Shown in pieces: positions 14,887 through 22,476 of a stretch of 64,000 nt of DNA. The notes beneath the pieces were generated by a model. The model searched no databases. It saw only the letters and a list, made by a program, of their open reading frames with translations, and was not told the origin of the DNA. The translations under genes were made by a program, and so were the position numbers. Source of the DNA: DAOVFN01 sp964607835 (GTDB lineage: Archaea > Aenigmatarchaeota > Aenigmatarchaeia > QMZP01); NCBI GenBank assembly GCA_964607835.1, contig CAZSLL010000006.1, forward strand, positions 13,064 through 77,063. Reading direction: 5' to 3'. Each line of letters starts with the position of its first letter. Within the stretch, counting starts at the first letter, position 1.

Positions 14887-15093
14887 ATGAGAAAGATCTG
14901 CCTCATAATCCCGCTTCTTCTTTCAGCTGTTCCTGCAGCAGCCCAGGATGGCCAGGACGTGAGCTATTCGTGGCTCATACTGGTGGGTCTCCTGGTTTCC
15001 ATAATCCTTCTTGGTCTGATTGTCCAGCTGAGGAAGCCAGGGCCCAGGGAATCCAGAGAGCAAGTGCAAGAGGACACGAAAGAAGAGCTGTGA
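14887..15093 (+). CDS. small secreted or membrane protein
   Basis: A 68-residue protein with a signal peptide (MRKICLIIPLLLSAVPAAAQ, likely cleaved after AAAQ), a second hydrophobic segment (WLILVGLLVSIILLGLIV) and a charged C-terminal tail (RKPGPRESREQVQEDTKEEL). It may be a single-span membrane protein with a cytoplasmic tail after signal cleavage. The family is not recognised. It lies just upstream of the large surface glycoprotein gene, in the same direction with 33 bases between, so co-expression is possible. Confidence 0.6.
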   Translation: MRKICLIIPLLLSAVPAAAQDGQDVSYSWLILVGLLVSIILLGLIVQLRKPGPRESREQVQEDTKEEL

Positions 15094-15126
15094 ACGGTTT
15101 TATTGCAGCTGTTGTAACTATATAGC

Positions 15127-17787
15127 ATGAAAGCCTCCATGGCCATTCTTATCCTCCTATTCACCCCGCTGACCATGCTCCTGGCCACGCCCCAGGGCTC
15201 ATGCTTCGAGGTCACGCTGGTTCCCAACCAGTCCATAGAAGCAGGAAACCAGAACGTCCTGTTCAACTTCACCGTGACCAACACCAACCAGACCTACAAC
15301 ATAACCGAGGTGTATATCCTTTTCCCCCCGGGATTTGCGCTCCTTGACGGCTCCAACCTGACCTCTGCGCTCAACACATCATTCTCTTCTGGTTCTGCCT
15401 CAGCAAGATGGACAAATGAAACAGCGTATGGCATACTCGAGAATCTCAGCAGCGAGTGGTTCGTGTTCAATAGCTCTGTTCCTGACTCAGCTGGAAGCTA
15501 CAACTTCACGATAAACGTGTACAGTATGAATGACACATCATGGTACAGCCTGAACCAGAGCCTGATATTCGTCAACCTAACGGACGACACACCGCCCCCG
15601 CTTGACTTCGCCCCGCCCACTGACGCCAACAGCACAGTCATCCAGTCAAGGAACTGGACATTCATCAACGTTTCCTCTAACGGAACCCTGGACGCCTGCC
15701 TCCTGGACAACGGGACAGCCAACGTGTCCATGAGCGTGGAGGGCTCATCCTGCTGGTACAATCTCACGGGCCAGAACAACAACACAGAGGCATATTACTG
15801 GGTGTGGGCCAATGATTCCTCAGGCAACCTCAACAGGACAGGGGACATCAACCTCACCTTCAGTTACATAAACTGCAGCCTGGCCCTTCGGCTTGAAATC
15901 GTTTTACCGTCAGGCGAGGGCTCCCTGTGGGGAGAGCCCCTCCATGTAGAGGGATTCATAACCGATGCCTGCGGATACCCGGTGGAGAACGCCGCGGTAA
16001 ACTGGACATTCTCCAGGGGACAGGACAGCTGGACAGGGGAGCAGAACATGAGCAACCAGAGCCAGGGCTGGTACAATTTCAGCTGGACAGAGACCCAGAA
16101 TCAGACGGGCTACTACAACATTTCAATGAACGCCACAAACGCAGGATACCCCCAGAACCAGACCCTTCAGGAGGACGCATTCTTCCTGGCACTGGCTCCT
16201 GACATACTCTCTGCAGGACGGACAATAACCAGCATCTGCCCTGACGAGTTTGACATATGGGCAAGGGTCACTGATGCTGACAGCAACTACGTCAACCTGA
16301 CCCTGGAGATAAGCCTGCTCAACCAGACCTCAGGCAGCCGGGGCCCCTGGCGGCTGGTCGACTACAGCTGGCAGGACCAGCTTACATCAACCTACATCCA
16401 TTTCTACCCCAACTTCACGAACCTCTCCTTCGGGCCCGGGGTCTACAGCTACAGGTTCAACGCAACGGACGAGTTCGGTTTCACTGACATCGAAAACGGT
16501 TCTGAGAGCATCGAGATACACAACTGCAGCAGGGTGTTTGACATCATCCCGGTTTCTCCTGCACCGCAGAACGGAAGCTCCTGGTACTCCCGGGCCTTCA
16601 CCATTAACCTGAGCTTCTCCTCTCCCTGGTATGGCCTCACCCAATGCTGGCTGAACTACAGCAACGGTACCTCAGGCACGCTTGCGGGAAACGCATCCCC
16701 AGGCTACTGCGAGTTCAGCTTCTCAGGCCAGCCATACGGCAGCTTCAATTATTCCCTTCGCGTGGGTAACAGCTACACCAATGACTCCTGGAACGGCACC
16801 TGGGAGTTCGAACTCGTGTGCACTGAGGACTGGTCCTACGGGCCCTGGAGCGAGTGCTCCGGGGGTTCCCAGAGCAGGAGCGCCACAGATCTCAATTCCT
16901 GCGGCACCGCTGACAACCGCTCTGCCCTGACCCGCTCATGCGACGACGGTGGAGGAGGCGGCGGAAGCGGGATTTTCGTGTCCCCCTACCCAACTGCATC
17001 AGAGAGCTTCCTAAAACTCCTTCCGGAAGAGCCCGAGGTCATGGAGGTAGACGACCCGGACATACCTGTGACCTCGGTCACTATAGAGGTCAATGTGAGT
17101 GAGCAGGATGTGACATCCCTTGAGATAGTCAGCTATTCATCGAGGCCTTCGCGGGTCAGCGAGCCCCCCAACGCCAGCGTGCAAAGCTACCTGGGCATAA
17201 CCTCCACCATAAACAGCTCCAGGCTCTCCAGGGTCCTTATTGAGTTCTCTGTGGAGAGGGACTGGCTCAACCAGACCGACCCGGACTCAGTGGTTCTCAT
17301 GAGGTTGTTGAACGAGACCTGGACCGGGCTCCCCACCATACGCATTGAATCCCAGGAGGTCGTCCACAGGTACAGGGCCGTTTCCCCAGGGCTATCCTAT
17401 TTCGCTATCGCGGTTCCAAACATCACGAACCAGACCGCTGAAGCACCTCAGGATGGTTTCTCCACTGGCCAGAAGCCTGAAGAAGATACTGGTGCCGGGG
17501 AGACTGATGAAGAGCCGCCCTCTGGAGAGGACCTATGCCAGCCAGGGGAGAGCCAGTGCGTCGCTGGAATAGTCAGGCAGGTCTGCAACAAGTGGGGAAC
17601 CGGATGGGTCAGCAAGGAGACCTGCATATACGGGTGCAGGGACGGGGAGTGCTCCACCACATTTGTCCTGGAGTTTGACATAAACCAGGTCCTGGTTACC
17701 CTGATGGTCATAATCCTTTTTGTGGCAGCGATTGCAATATTCATGAAGAGAAAGGCAATCGAGGAGTTCATGTTCTGGAGGCTTTGA
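15127..17787 (+). CDS. large N-glycosylation-rich surface protein with membrane anchor
   Basis: An 886-residue secreted protein. Signal peptide at residues 1-25. The body is full of N-x-S/T sequons (dozens), typical of archaeal S-layer-like glycoproteins, and contains Ig-like beta domains. A thrombospondin-type segment (EDWSYGPWSECSGGSQSRSATD) sits near residue 570, followed by a Gly-rich hinge. A Cys module (CQPGESQCVAGIVRQVCNKW...CIYGCRDGEC) lies near 800-845. A C-terminal membrane helix (VLVTLMVIILFVAAIAIFM) ends with a short basic tail. It probably projects from the cell surface as an adhesin or envelope component. The PHP-like lipoprotein gene follows within a few bases. Confidence 0.8.
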   Translation: MKASMAILILLFTPLTMLLATPQGSCFEVTLVPNQSIEAGNQNVLFNFTVTNTNQTYNITEVYILFPPGFALLDGSNLTSALNTSFSSGSASARWTNETAYGILENLSSEWFVFNSSVPDSAGSYNFTINVYSMNDTSWYSLNQSLIFVNLTDDTPPPLDFAPPTDANSTVIQSRNWTFINVSSNGTLDACLLDNGTANVSMSVEGSSCWYNLTGQNNNTEAYYWVWANDSSGNLNRTGDINLTFSYINCSLALRLEIVLPSGEGSLWGEPLHVEGFITDACGYPVENAAVNWTFSRGQDSWTGEQNMSNQSQGWYNFSWTETQNQTGYYNISMNATNAGYPQNQTLQEDAFFLALAPDILSAGRTITSICPDEFDIWARVTDADSNYVNLTLEISLLNQTSGSRGPWRLVDYSWQDQLTSTYIHFYPNFTNLSFGPGVYSYRFNATDEFGFTDIENGSESIEIHNCSRVFDIIPVSPAPQNGSSWYSRAFTINLSFSSPWYGLTQCWLNYSNGTSGTLAGNASPGYCEFSFSGQPYGSFNYSLRVGNSYTNDSWNGTWEFELVCTEDWSYGPWSECSGGSQSRSATDLNSCGTADNRSALTRSCDDGGGGGGSGIFVSPYPTASESFLKLLPEEPEVMEVDDPDIPVTSVTIEVNVSEQDVTSLEIVSYSSRPSRVSEPPNASVQSYLGITSTINSSRLSRVLIEFSVERDWLNQTDPDSVVLMRLLNETWTGLPTIRIESQEVVHRYRAVSPGLSYFAIAVPNITNQTAEAPQDGFSTGQKPEEDTGAGETDEEPPSGEDLCQPGESQCVAGIVRQVCNKWGTGWVSKETCIYGCRDGECSTTFVLEFDINQVLVTLMVIILFVAAIAIFMKRKAIEEFMFWRL

Positions 17788-17789
17788 AT

Positions 17790-18866
17790 ATGAGGAGTGT
17801 CCTGCTGGCTGTTCTGGCCCTGGTGATAGCGTCCAGCGGGTGCTCAACCCATGCACCTCAAGAGATTGGTCCTGATGCAGGCAACCTGAGCATCAATGAG
17901 ACAGGCTTCGCTTTCTCAGGTGCAGGCCCCGGCGTCCACTGCGGCTCATTCAGTGTAAACGCCAGCATGGTGGCGTCCAGGCCGGGCATGTTCACAGACG
18001 CTCTCAGAAGGGCAGGCTTCTCGTTCGTGGGGCTGGTCATGGATACCGGGAACCCCAGGCACATCCAGCTGTGCGGGCAGCTCATACGCTCTGGAATACT
18101 CTGCGTTCCCTGCCAGGAGGCCGGTGACGAAGAGGGCAGATTCGTGGCCATAGGGGCCAGAAACGCCATTAACCTGAACCAGAGCCTGGAGGACATGCTC
18201 CAGGAAGCATCTGACCAGGGGGCTGTGTCCTATGTGACCACGCCCATGGCCTCTGACAACAAGAGCTCATGGAAGAGGTGGGACATACAGGGTTATGACG
18301 GACTTGCGGTGGTATCCCCCATGTCCCATGACAGGGGGGACAGCGAGGAGGCCCTCTCCAGATGGCACGGCCTGCTCAGGAACGGAAGGAAGAAGCACGC
18401 ATACGGAGAGAGCACTATAAAGGATTTCTCCAGCACTCACGAGCTTGCCGGGATGCTGGGCAGTTCCTATCAGTGCCTCATCCTCAGGGAGAACCTCTCT
18501 GAAACCTCCCTCAAGTCCGCGCTCATGAAAGGGAGCTTCTACATAACCAACGGGCCTGAAATCAATTTCACTGTTGACGGCCACGGTCCAGGGGAGAGCC
18601 TCAATGTGACCTACGGCAGTGAGGTGGAGCTTTCCCTCGAGGTGAGCTCGCTCTCTAACTTCAACAGGGTCAGGATAATAAGGAACGGCGAGGTCATACA
18701 GGAAATCGGCAAGACCTTCCTGACATACAACACCACCCTGAACAGCACCATACTGAGGGATGCCTGGTTCACGGCAGAGGTATGGGGAAACGACTACACC
18801 CCCAGGCATCATGACTTTGTTCACGCCATGACCAACCCGGTTTGGGTGAGCTCAGTACTTCCCTGA
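17790..18866 (+). CDS. PHP-like (CehA/McbA) lipoprotein, likely catalytically degenerate
   Basis: A 358-residue protein with a lipoprotein signal (LALVIASSGC). The rest follows the plan of CehA/McbA-type PHP-domain proteins: a first motif region (GVHCGS), a helix then GFSFVGLVMD, ILCVPCQEAGDEEGRFVAIGA, and near the end SALMKGSFYITNGPEINFTVDG with a beta-domain. The metal ligands expected in active members (DxHxH, TDH, GH) are mostly replaced (GVHCGS, VMDTG, EGRF), so it is probably a pseudoenzyme. The frame has a TTG at 17784, but the ATG at 17790 fits the signal peptide. It is coupled to the upstream glycoprotein gene. Confidence 0.6.
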   Translation: MRSVLLAVLALVIASSGCSTHAPQEIGPDAGNLSINETGFAFSGAGPGVHCGSFSVNASMVASRPGMFTDALRRAGFSFVGLVMDTGNPRHIQLCGQLIRSGILCVPCQEAGDEEGRFVAIGARNAINLNQSLEDMLQEASDQGAVSYVTTPMASDNKSSWKRWDIQGYDGLAVVSPMSHDRGDSEEALSRWHGLLRNGRKKHAYGESTIKDFSSTHELAGMLGSSYQCLILRENLSETSLKSALMKGSFYITNGPEINFTVDGHGPGESLNVTYGSEVELSLEVSSLSNFNRVRIIRNGEVIQEIGKTFLTYNTTLNSTILRDAWFTAEVWGNDYTPRHHDFVHAMTNPVWVSSVLP

Positions 18867-19073
18867 ACGCTTTCCTCTTCTTGCCATGAGTATGGCCAGC
18901 ACTATGCCCAGTGTTATGGACATGGTGGCGGCCCTGTACACGTCAAGCTCTCCCTGGAGAAGGAGCTGGGCGCTGGCGTTGGCCCCGAAAGCGACCCCGG
19001 CTGTAACGAACATGAACAGCCAGAACCTCTTGACCCATCCCCGGAGCCCGTGGAGCCTGCTCAGATCAGACAT
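18852..19073 (-). CDS. small two-helix membrane protein
   Basis: A 73-residue protein with two hydrophobic segments (FWLFMFVTAGVAFGANASAQLLL and AATMSITLGIVLAILMA), a basic N-terminus (RLHGLRGWVKR) and a basic C-terminus (RRGKRSGKY). It overlaps the end of the convergent PHP-like gene by 15 bases. The space to the divergent DUF192 gene holds a strongly AT-rich TATA region that could serve both. The family is not recognised. Confidence 0.5.
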   Translation of the reverse strand: MSDLSRLHGLRGWVKRFWLFMFVTAGVAFGANASAQLLLQGELDVYRAATMSITLGIVLAILMARRGKRSGKY

Positions 19074-19108
19074 GATATATATTTTATTCCTTTCGCTAAT
19101 AAAGAGGC

Positions 19109-19612
19109 ATGGACGAGAATCCCGCCGGCTGGTTCATACCCATCAGCCTCATGCTGCTTCTCTTTGCTCTGGTCTCACCGATGCTTGCTCCCTTGGCCAG
19201 CACCCCTGACGGCTATACCGGCGGGCTGGTGACCTTCCGGGGAGAATCCGGGCACGTGAGCCTGGATGCGGAACTCGCAGTCACCCCACAGGAGCACAGC
19301 AGGGGCCTGATGAACAGGGAGTCCCTGGCAGACGGCCAGGGCATGCTCTTCATCTTCAGCGAGGACTCGCCCAGGAGCTTCTGGATGAAGGACACCCTGA
19401 TTCCCCTGGACATGGTGTTCGTGAACTCCTCCATGCATGTGGTGGGTGTTGTTGAGAACGCCCAGCCCTGCACTGCCTCCTGCTCCTGCCAGTGCCCCAG
19501 GCACAGCTCAGAGGCCCCGGCCATGTACGTGATAGAGGCCAACGCGGGCTTCTGCAGGGAGCACGGCATAAAGGAAGGCCAGCTCATTGACATAGAGCTC
19601 CTCCAGTCCTGA
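19109..19612 (+). CDS. DUF192 family secreted protein
   Basis: A 167-residue protein with an N-terminal hydrophobic anchor or signal (ISLMLLLFALVSPMLAPL), then the DUF192 domain. Its hallmarks are AELAVTPQEHSRGLMNRESL, GMLFIFSEDSPRSFWMKDTLIPLDMVFV and the closing VIEANAGFCREHGIKEGQLI. An unusual cysteine insertion (CTASCSCQCPRH) lies near residue 115. DUF192 proteins are small extracytoplasmic beta-barrels of uncertain function. A TATATATTTTATT element at about 19073-19086 precedes the ATG by 25-30 bases. Confidence 0.85.
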   Translation: MDENPAGWFIPISLMLLLFALVSPMLAPLASTPDGYTGGLVTFRGESGHVSLDAELAVTPQEHSRGLMNRESLADGQGMLFIFSEDSPRSFWMKDTLIPLDMVFVNSSMHVVGVVENAQPCTASCSCQCPRHSSEAPAMYVIEANAGFCREHGIKEGQLIDIELLQS

Positions 19613-19689
19613 TATAAAGCCCCGGAAGGCACGGCAAAGCTTTATAAACCCTCATTTGTCACTATTATATAGTTACAATAGGTGATTGC

Positions 19690-20232
19690 ATGCCAGGGCA
19701 GGACCTGAGATTCGCGGATGTGAGAATGGACGGAAAGAGCTACAGTGCTTGGCAGTTCTCGATGCTTAAGGATACCCCCAGGTATGTAAGGGACGAGTTT
19801 GGATATGACAGGAACCCGAGCAGAAGAGAGATGCTGGGCAACCTCGCGCATTTCTATGCCAGGCGTGAGATGGGTCCTCACTTCAGTTACCTAAGCGAAA
19901 ATGCGCAGAGAAAAAGGCTGCACGAAGCTTGTCTCAGGCATAAGATTGACCCAGAGGGAGTGAGTGATTTTGACGGCTTCGAGGGTTCCTTTGTCAGGGC
20001 AAGGGACAGGGAATGGACAAGCCCGAGGCAGGTGAACGAAATATACAGGGCTGTTCACCAGAGGCAGCTTGAGCATGCCAGGCAGTTCCCCCGCGACAAA
20101 GATGACAACAGGAGAATCAATCTGGAGCTCTTCGAGGACATGCTCGAAAGGAACGGGGGGAAGCAGATTCCTCTTTCCGGAGAATTTCTCATGGTCAGGG
20201 GTTATGAAGGAGAGCTGTCCTGCCCGATATAA
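19690..20232 (+). CDS. hypothetical cytosolic protein
   Basis: A 180-residue charged protein rich in Arg, Asp and Glu, without signal peptide or membrane segment. It looks helical (SRREMLGNLAHFYARREMG, RQVNEIYRAVHQRQLEHARQFPRD). The family is not recognised. A TATA-like CTTTATAAAC at about 19640-19649 and a GGTGAT site before the ATG indicate expression from its own promoter. The next gene, also unknown, follows 21 bases later, so the two are probably an operon. Confidence 0.6.
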   Translation: MPGQDLRFADVRMDGKSYSAWQFSMLKDTPRYVRDEFGYDRNPSRREMLGNLAHFYARREMGPHFSYLSENAQRKRLHEACLRHKIDPEGVSDFDGFEGSFVRARDREWTSPRQVNEIYRAVHQRQLEHARQFPRDKDDNRRINLELFEDMLERNGGKQIPLSGEFLMVRGYEGELSCPI

Positions 20233-20253
20233 TGAGTAAGAGGAAGTGACTGA

Positions 20254-20709
20254 ATGAGCGATGCAAAGGGCCCTTTCACAAGGAAGATAGAGAAGGCAAC
20301 TAAATATCTTAGTGAAATGCCGTCCATAAGGGACAACGCCTACAGGGTGATTCTCAACTACATGGGAGACCTGGCTGAAGAGTGCCTCCCTGAGGGATGC
20401 AGGAAAATGGTTAGTGAGAACATGATTCCCTGCGCAAGGAGTCACATAGGCAGAGAAGGTGACTACAGATGGCTTCTGGATGACGTCCAAAGCTGCGAGG
20501 AATACATGTTCGAGAAATTCTGCCCTGAGCGGCTCGAGGAACTGGGCGACGGGCTTTTCGTCTTTTACATGAAGCCCCTTGAGGAAGGGGAAGAGCGCGG
20601 ATCAAACACAGTCGAGAAGGACGGTACTGAATACAGTTTCAGCATGGTCATTGACCCCAGCGCGAAAGAGGACAGGACAGAGCACATCCCTGCAAAGAGC
20701 CTGCATTAG
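20254..20709 (+). CDS. hypothetical cytosolic protein
   Basis: A 151-residue protein, second gene of a probable two-gene operon. It has five cysteines (EECLPEGC, MIPCARSH, QSCEEYMFEKFC), which might bind metal, and an acidic C-terminal half (EEGEERGSNTVEKDG). No known domain is recognised. Its end overlaps that of the convergent pcm gene by 4 bases. Confidence 0.6.
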   Translation: MSDAKGPFTRKIEKATKYLSEMPSIRDNAYRVILNYMGDLAEECLPEGCRKMVSENMIPCARSHIGREGDYRWLLDDVQSCEEYMFEKFCPERLEELGDGLFVFYMKPLEEGEERGSNTVEKDGTEYSFSMVIDPSAKEDRTEHIPAKSLH

Positions 20710-21329
20710 TGCCTTAGAGGAACAAACGAGACAGCCATGAGCCTTTCCTGATTTAGCTTACCTTCTTCCTTCCTTGCCATGATGAGCTCCTGGCGGGTTC
20801 CACTGTTAATCGGGACAGCCAGTGTTCCGCCCTCCTTGAGCTGTTCCTCCCAGGCATGGTAAATCCTGTCAGACCCGCAGGCCACCAGTATCTTGTCAAA
20901 GGGGGCGTGCTCCTCCAGTCCCCTGGACCCGTCGCCTGCGATCATGGTGACGTTGCTGATGCCCGCCTTCCCGAGACTCTTCCTGGCCTTCCTGACCAGG
21001 CTATCCTCGAGCTCTACTGAGAAGACCTCCTTCACGAGCCTGGAGAGCACCGCTGCCTGGTAGCCTGAGCCCCCTCCAACCTCAAGGACGCGGTCTTCCC
21101 TGCGGGGCTCCAGGAGTTCGGTCATTATGGCCACCATGTGCGGGGCTGATATTGTCTGGCCCTGTCCTATGTGAAGGGGCTCGTCAGAGTAGGCGTTTTC
21201 CCTCTCCTCAGGCGGCACGAACTCCTCCCGGGGGATATGCCTCATGGCACTCTCTACCTTCCCGGTCCTGATGTAGCCCTCCTTTCTCAGGGTATCCATC
21301 AGGGTCCTCTTTTTATCATCCAGGCTCAT
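20706..21329 (-). CDS. pcm: protein-L-isoaspartate O-methyltransferase
   Basis: Repairs damaged aspartyl residues in proteins by methylating L-isoaspartate with SAM. Family signatures: AMRHIPREEFVPPEERENAYSDEPLHIGQGQTISAPHMVA, the SAM motif VLEVGGGSGYQAAVL, and GDGSRGLEEHAPFDKILVACG. Length (207 residues) is normal. The frame begins at a GTG at 21338, but the ATG at 21329 is chosen. A TTCATAAAACC element about 25 bases upstream on the minus strand would place the transcript start at this ATG. Divergent from the RNase P subunit gene. Confidence 0.93.
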   Translation of the reverse strand: MSLDDKKRTLMDTLRKEGYIRTGKVESAMRHIPREEFVPPEERENAYSDEPLHIGQGQTISAPHMVAIMTELLEPRREDRVLEVGGGSGYQAAVLSRLVKEVFSVELEDSLVRKARKSLGKAGISNVTMIAGDGSRGLEEHAPFDKILVACGSDRIYHAWEEQLKEGGTLAVPINSGTRQELIMARKEEGKLNQERLMAVSFVPLRH

Positions 21330-21355
21330 AATATTCACTATGAGTGTGGGGTTTT

Positions 21356-22045
21356 ATGAATTGCGACCTGTGCGTCAGGACAGCTGAGCGGGACAAGGCC
21401 CTTGAGATGGGGAGGCAGCTGGGACTCGGACTGGTTTGCCTGGTGGTCCGGCCAGAGGAACTCCCTGCCCTGAGAAAGGCCGCTGAGAAGAGGGACTGGA
21501 GGCTCAGGCCCAGGCTGGCTGCGGGGGCGGACGCCAGCTCGCCCAGGCCCGATGAGATGAGGAAGCTCGCCAGGAGGCTCAGGAAGAGAGCGGATGTCAT
21601 AGTGGTGAAAGGGGGCACGGACGAGCTCAACAGGGCTGCTGTTGAAACCCCGGAGGTGGACATACTCATGGAGCACGAGGTCCAGGGAAGGCCCGGCATA
21701 AACCACGTCCTTGCCAGGCTGGCCAAGAGCAATGGGGTGCACATAGCCTTTGACTACAACAAGCTGGTGACAAGTTACAGGCTGGGAAGGATTCAGGGGT
21801 TCTCGTCAATGGTGGGCTCAGCCAGGGAGGTGCGGAAGGCCAGGGCGCCGTTTGTCCTTACCTCAGGGGCAATGGACCCGTGGGGCATGAGGTCAGGCTC
21901 TGAGCTCCTTGCCCTGGGAAAGCAGATGGGCTTTACAGAGGGAGCGGCCATGTCTGGGGTCTCTGACTCCATCGTAAGGGAGAACAGGAAGCGCCTCTCA
22001 GGCAGCTGGGTCATGCCCGGGGTGGAGGTCGAGCGGGAAGAGTAA
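21356..22045 (+). CDS. rnp3: ribonuclease P protein component 3 (Rpp30)
   Basis: A protein subunit of archaeal RNase P, which matures tRNA 5' ends. The 229-residue protein shows the Rpp30 TIM-barrel pattern: NCDLCVRTAERDKALEMG, ADVIVVKGG, NRAAVETPEVDILMEHE, INHVLARLAKSNGVHIAFDYNKLV and FVLTSGAMDPWGMRSG. The ATG at 21356 is chosen over a GTG at 21344. A TTTTTATCAT element at 21309-21318 overlaps the divergent pcm start. tRNA maturation is a theme of this window (Trm5, ThpR, intron-containing tRNAs). Confidence 0.88.
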   Translation: MNCDLCVRTAERDKALEMGRQLGLGLVCLVVRPEELPALRKAAEKRDWRLRPRLAAGADASSPRPDEMRKLARRLRKRADVIVVKGGTDELNRAAVETPEVDILMEHEVQGRPGINHVLARLAKSNGVHIAFDYNKLVTSYRLGRIQGFSSMVGSAREVRKARAPFVLTSGAMDPWGMRSGSELLALGKQMGFTEGAAMSGVSDSIVRENRKRLSGSWVMPGVEVEREE

Positions 22046-22102
22046 GAAGACCCGGGTCTTGTGCATGCAAAGGATTTAAATGATTTTAACCAGTGTTTAT
22101 TC

Positions 22103-22459
22103 ATGAATACACGAAGGGTTGCGGTATCCGTAATCCTTGGTCTTGTGTGCGGCATATTCTGCGCCTATGGCGCGTGGGTTACCAGGGGAACCCTTCCCAT
22201 GGAAGTGACCTCAGGTGTGCTTGCAGCAACTGTCTACAACAGGGTGCTTCTCGGCTTTGTGGTGGGAATCTCAGACCAGCTGAACCTTCACCCGGCTGCC
22301 AGGGGGGCTGTGATTGGCGCGCTTGTCAGCATATGCCTGAGCATTGTCACCATGGTTGACGGGAGCCTTGCAGCCGGACTGACAGTTATCGGGCTCGGAA
22401 TCCTGTACGGGGTGTTAATCGATTATGTCGCGACCAGGCTGACAGATGTGGCCATCTGA
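22103..22459 (+). CDS. four-helix membrane protein
   Basis: A 118-residue hydrophobic protein starting MNTRRVAVSVILGLVCGIFCAYG, with about four membrane segments; glycines and small residues are frequent in them (GAVIGALVSICLSIV, GLTVIGLGILYGVLIDYVA). The frame is open from 22061, but the ATG at 22103 fits a TTTAAATG TATA-like element at 22074-22081. Similar small integral membrane proteins are widespread in archaea without known function. Confidence 0.6.
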   Translation: MNTRRVAVSVILGLVCGIFCAYGAWVTRGTLPMEVTSGVLAATVYNRVLLGFVVGISDQLNLHPAARGAVIGALVSICLSIVTMVDGSLAAGLTVIGLGILYGVLIDYVATRLTDVAI

Positions 22460-22476
22460 GCCTGCCCCGGAAAGCG

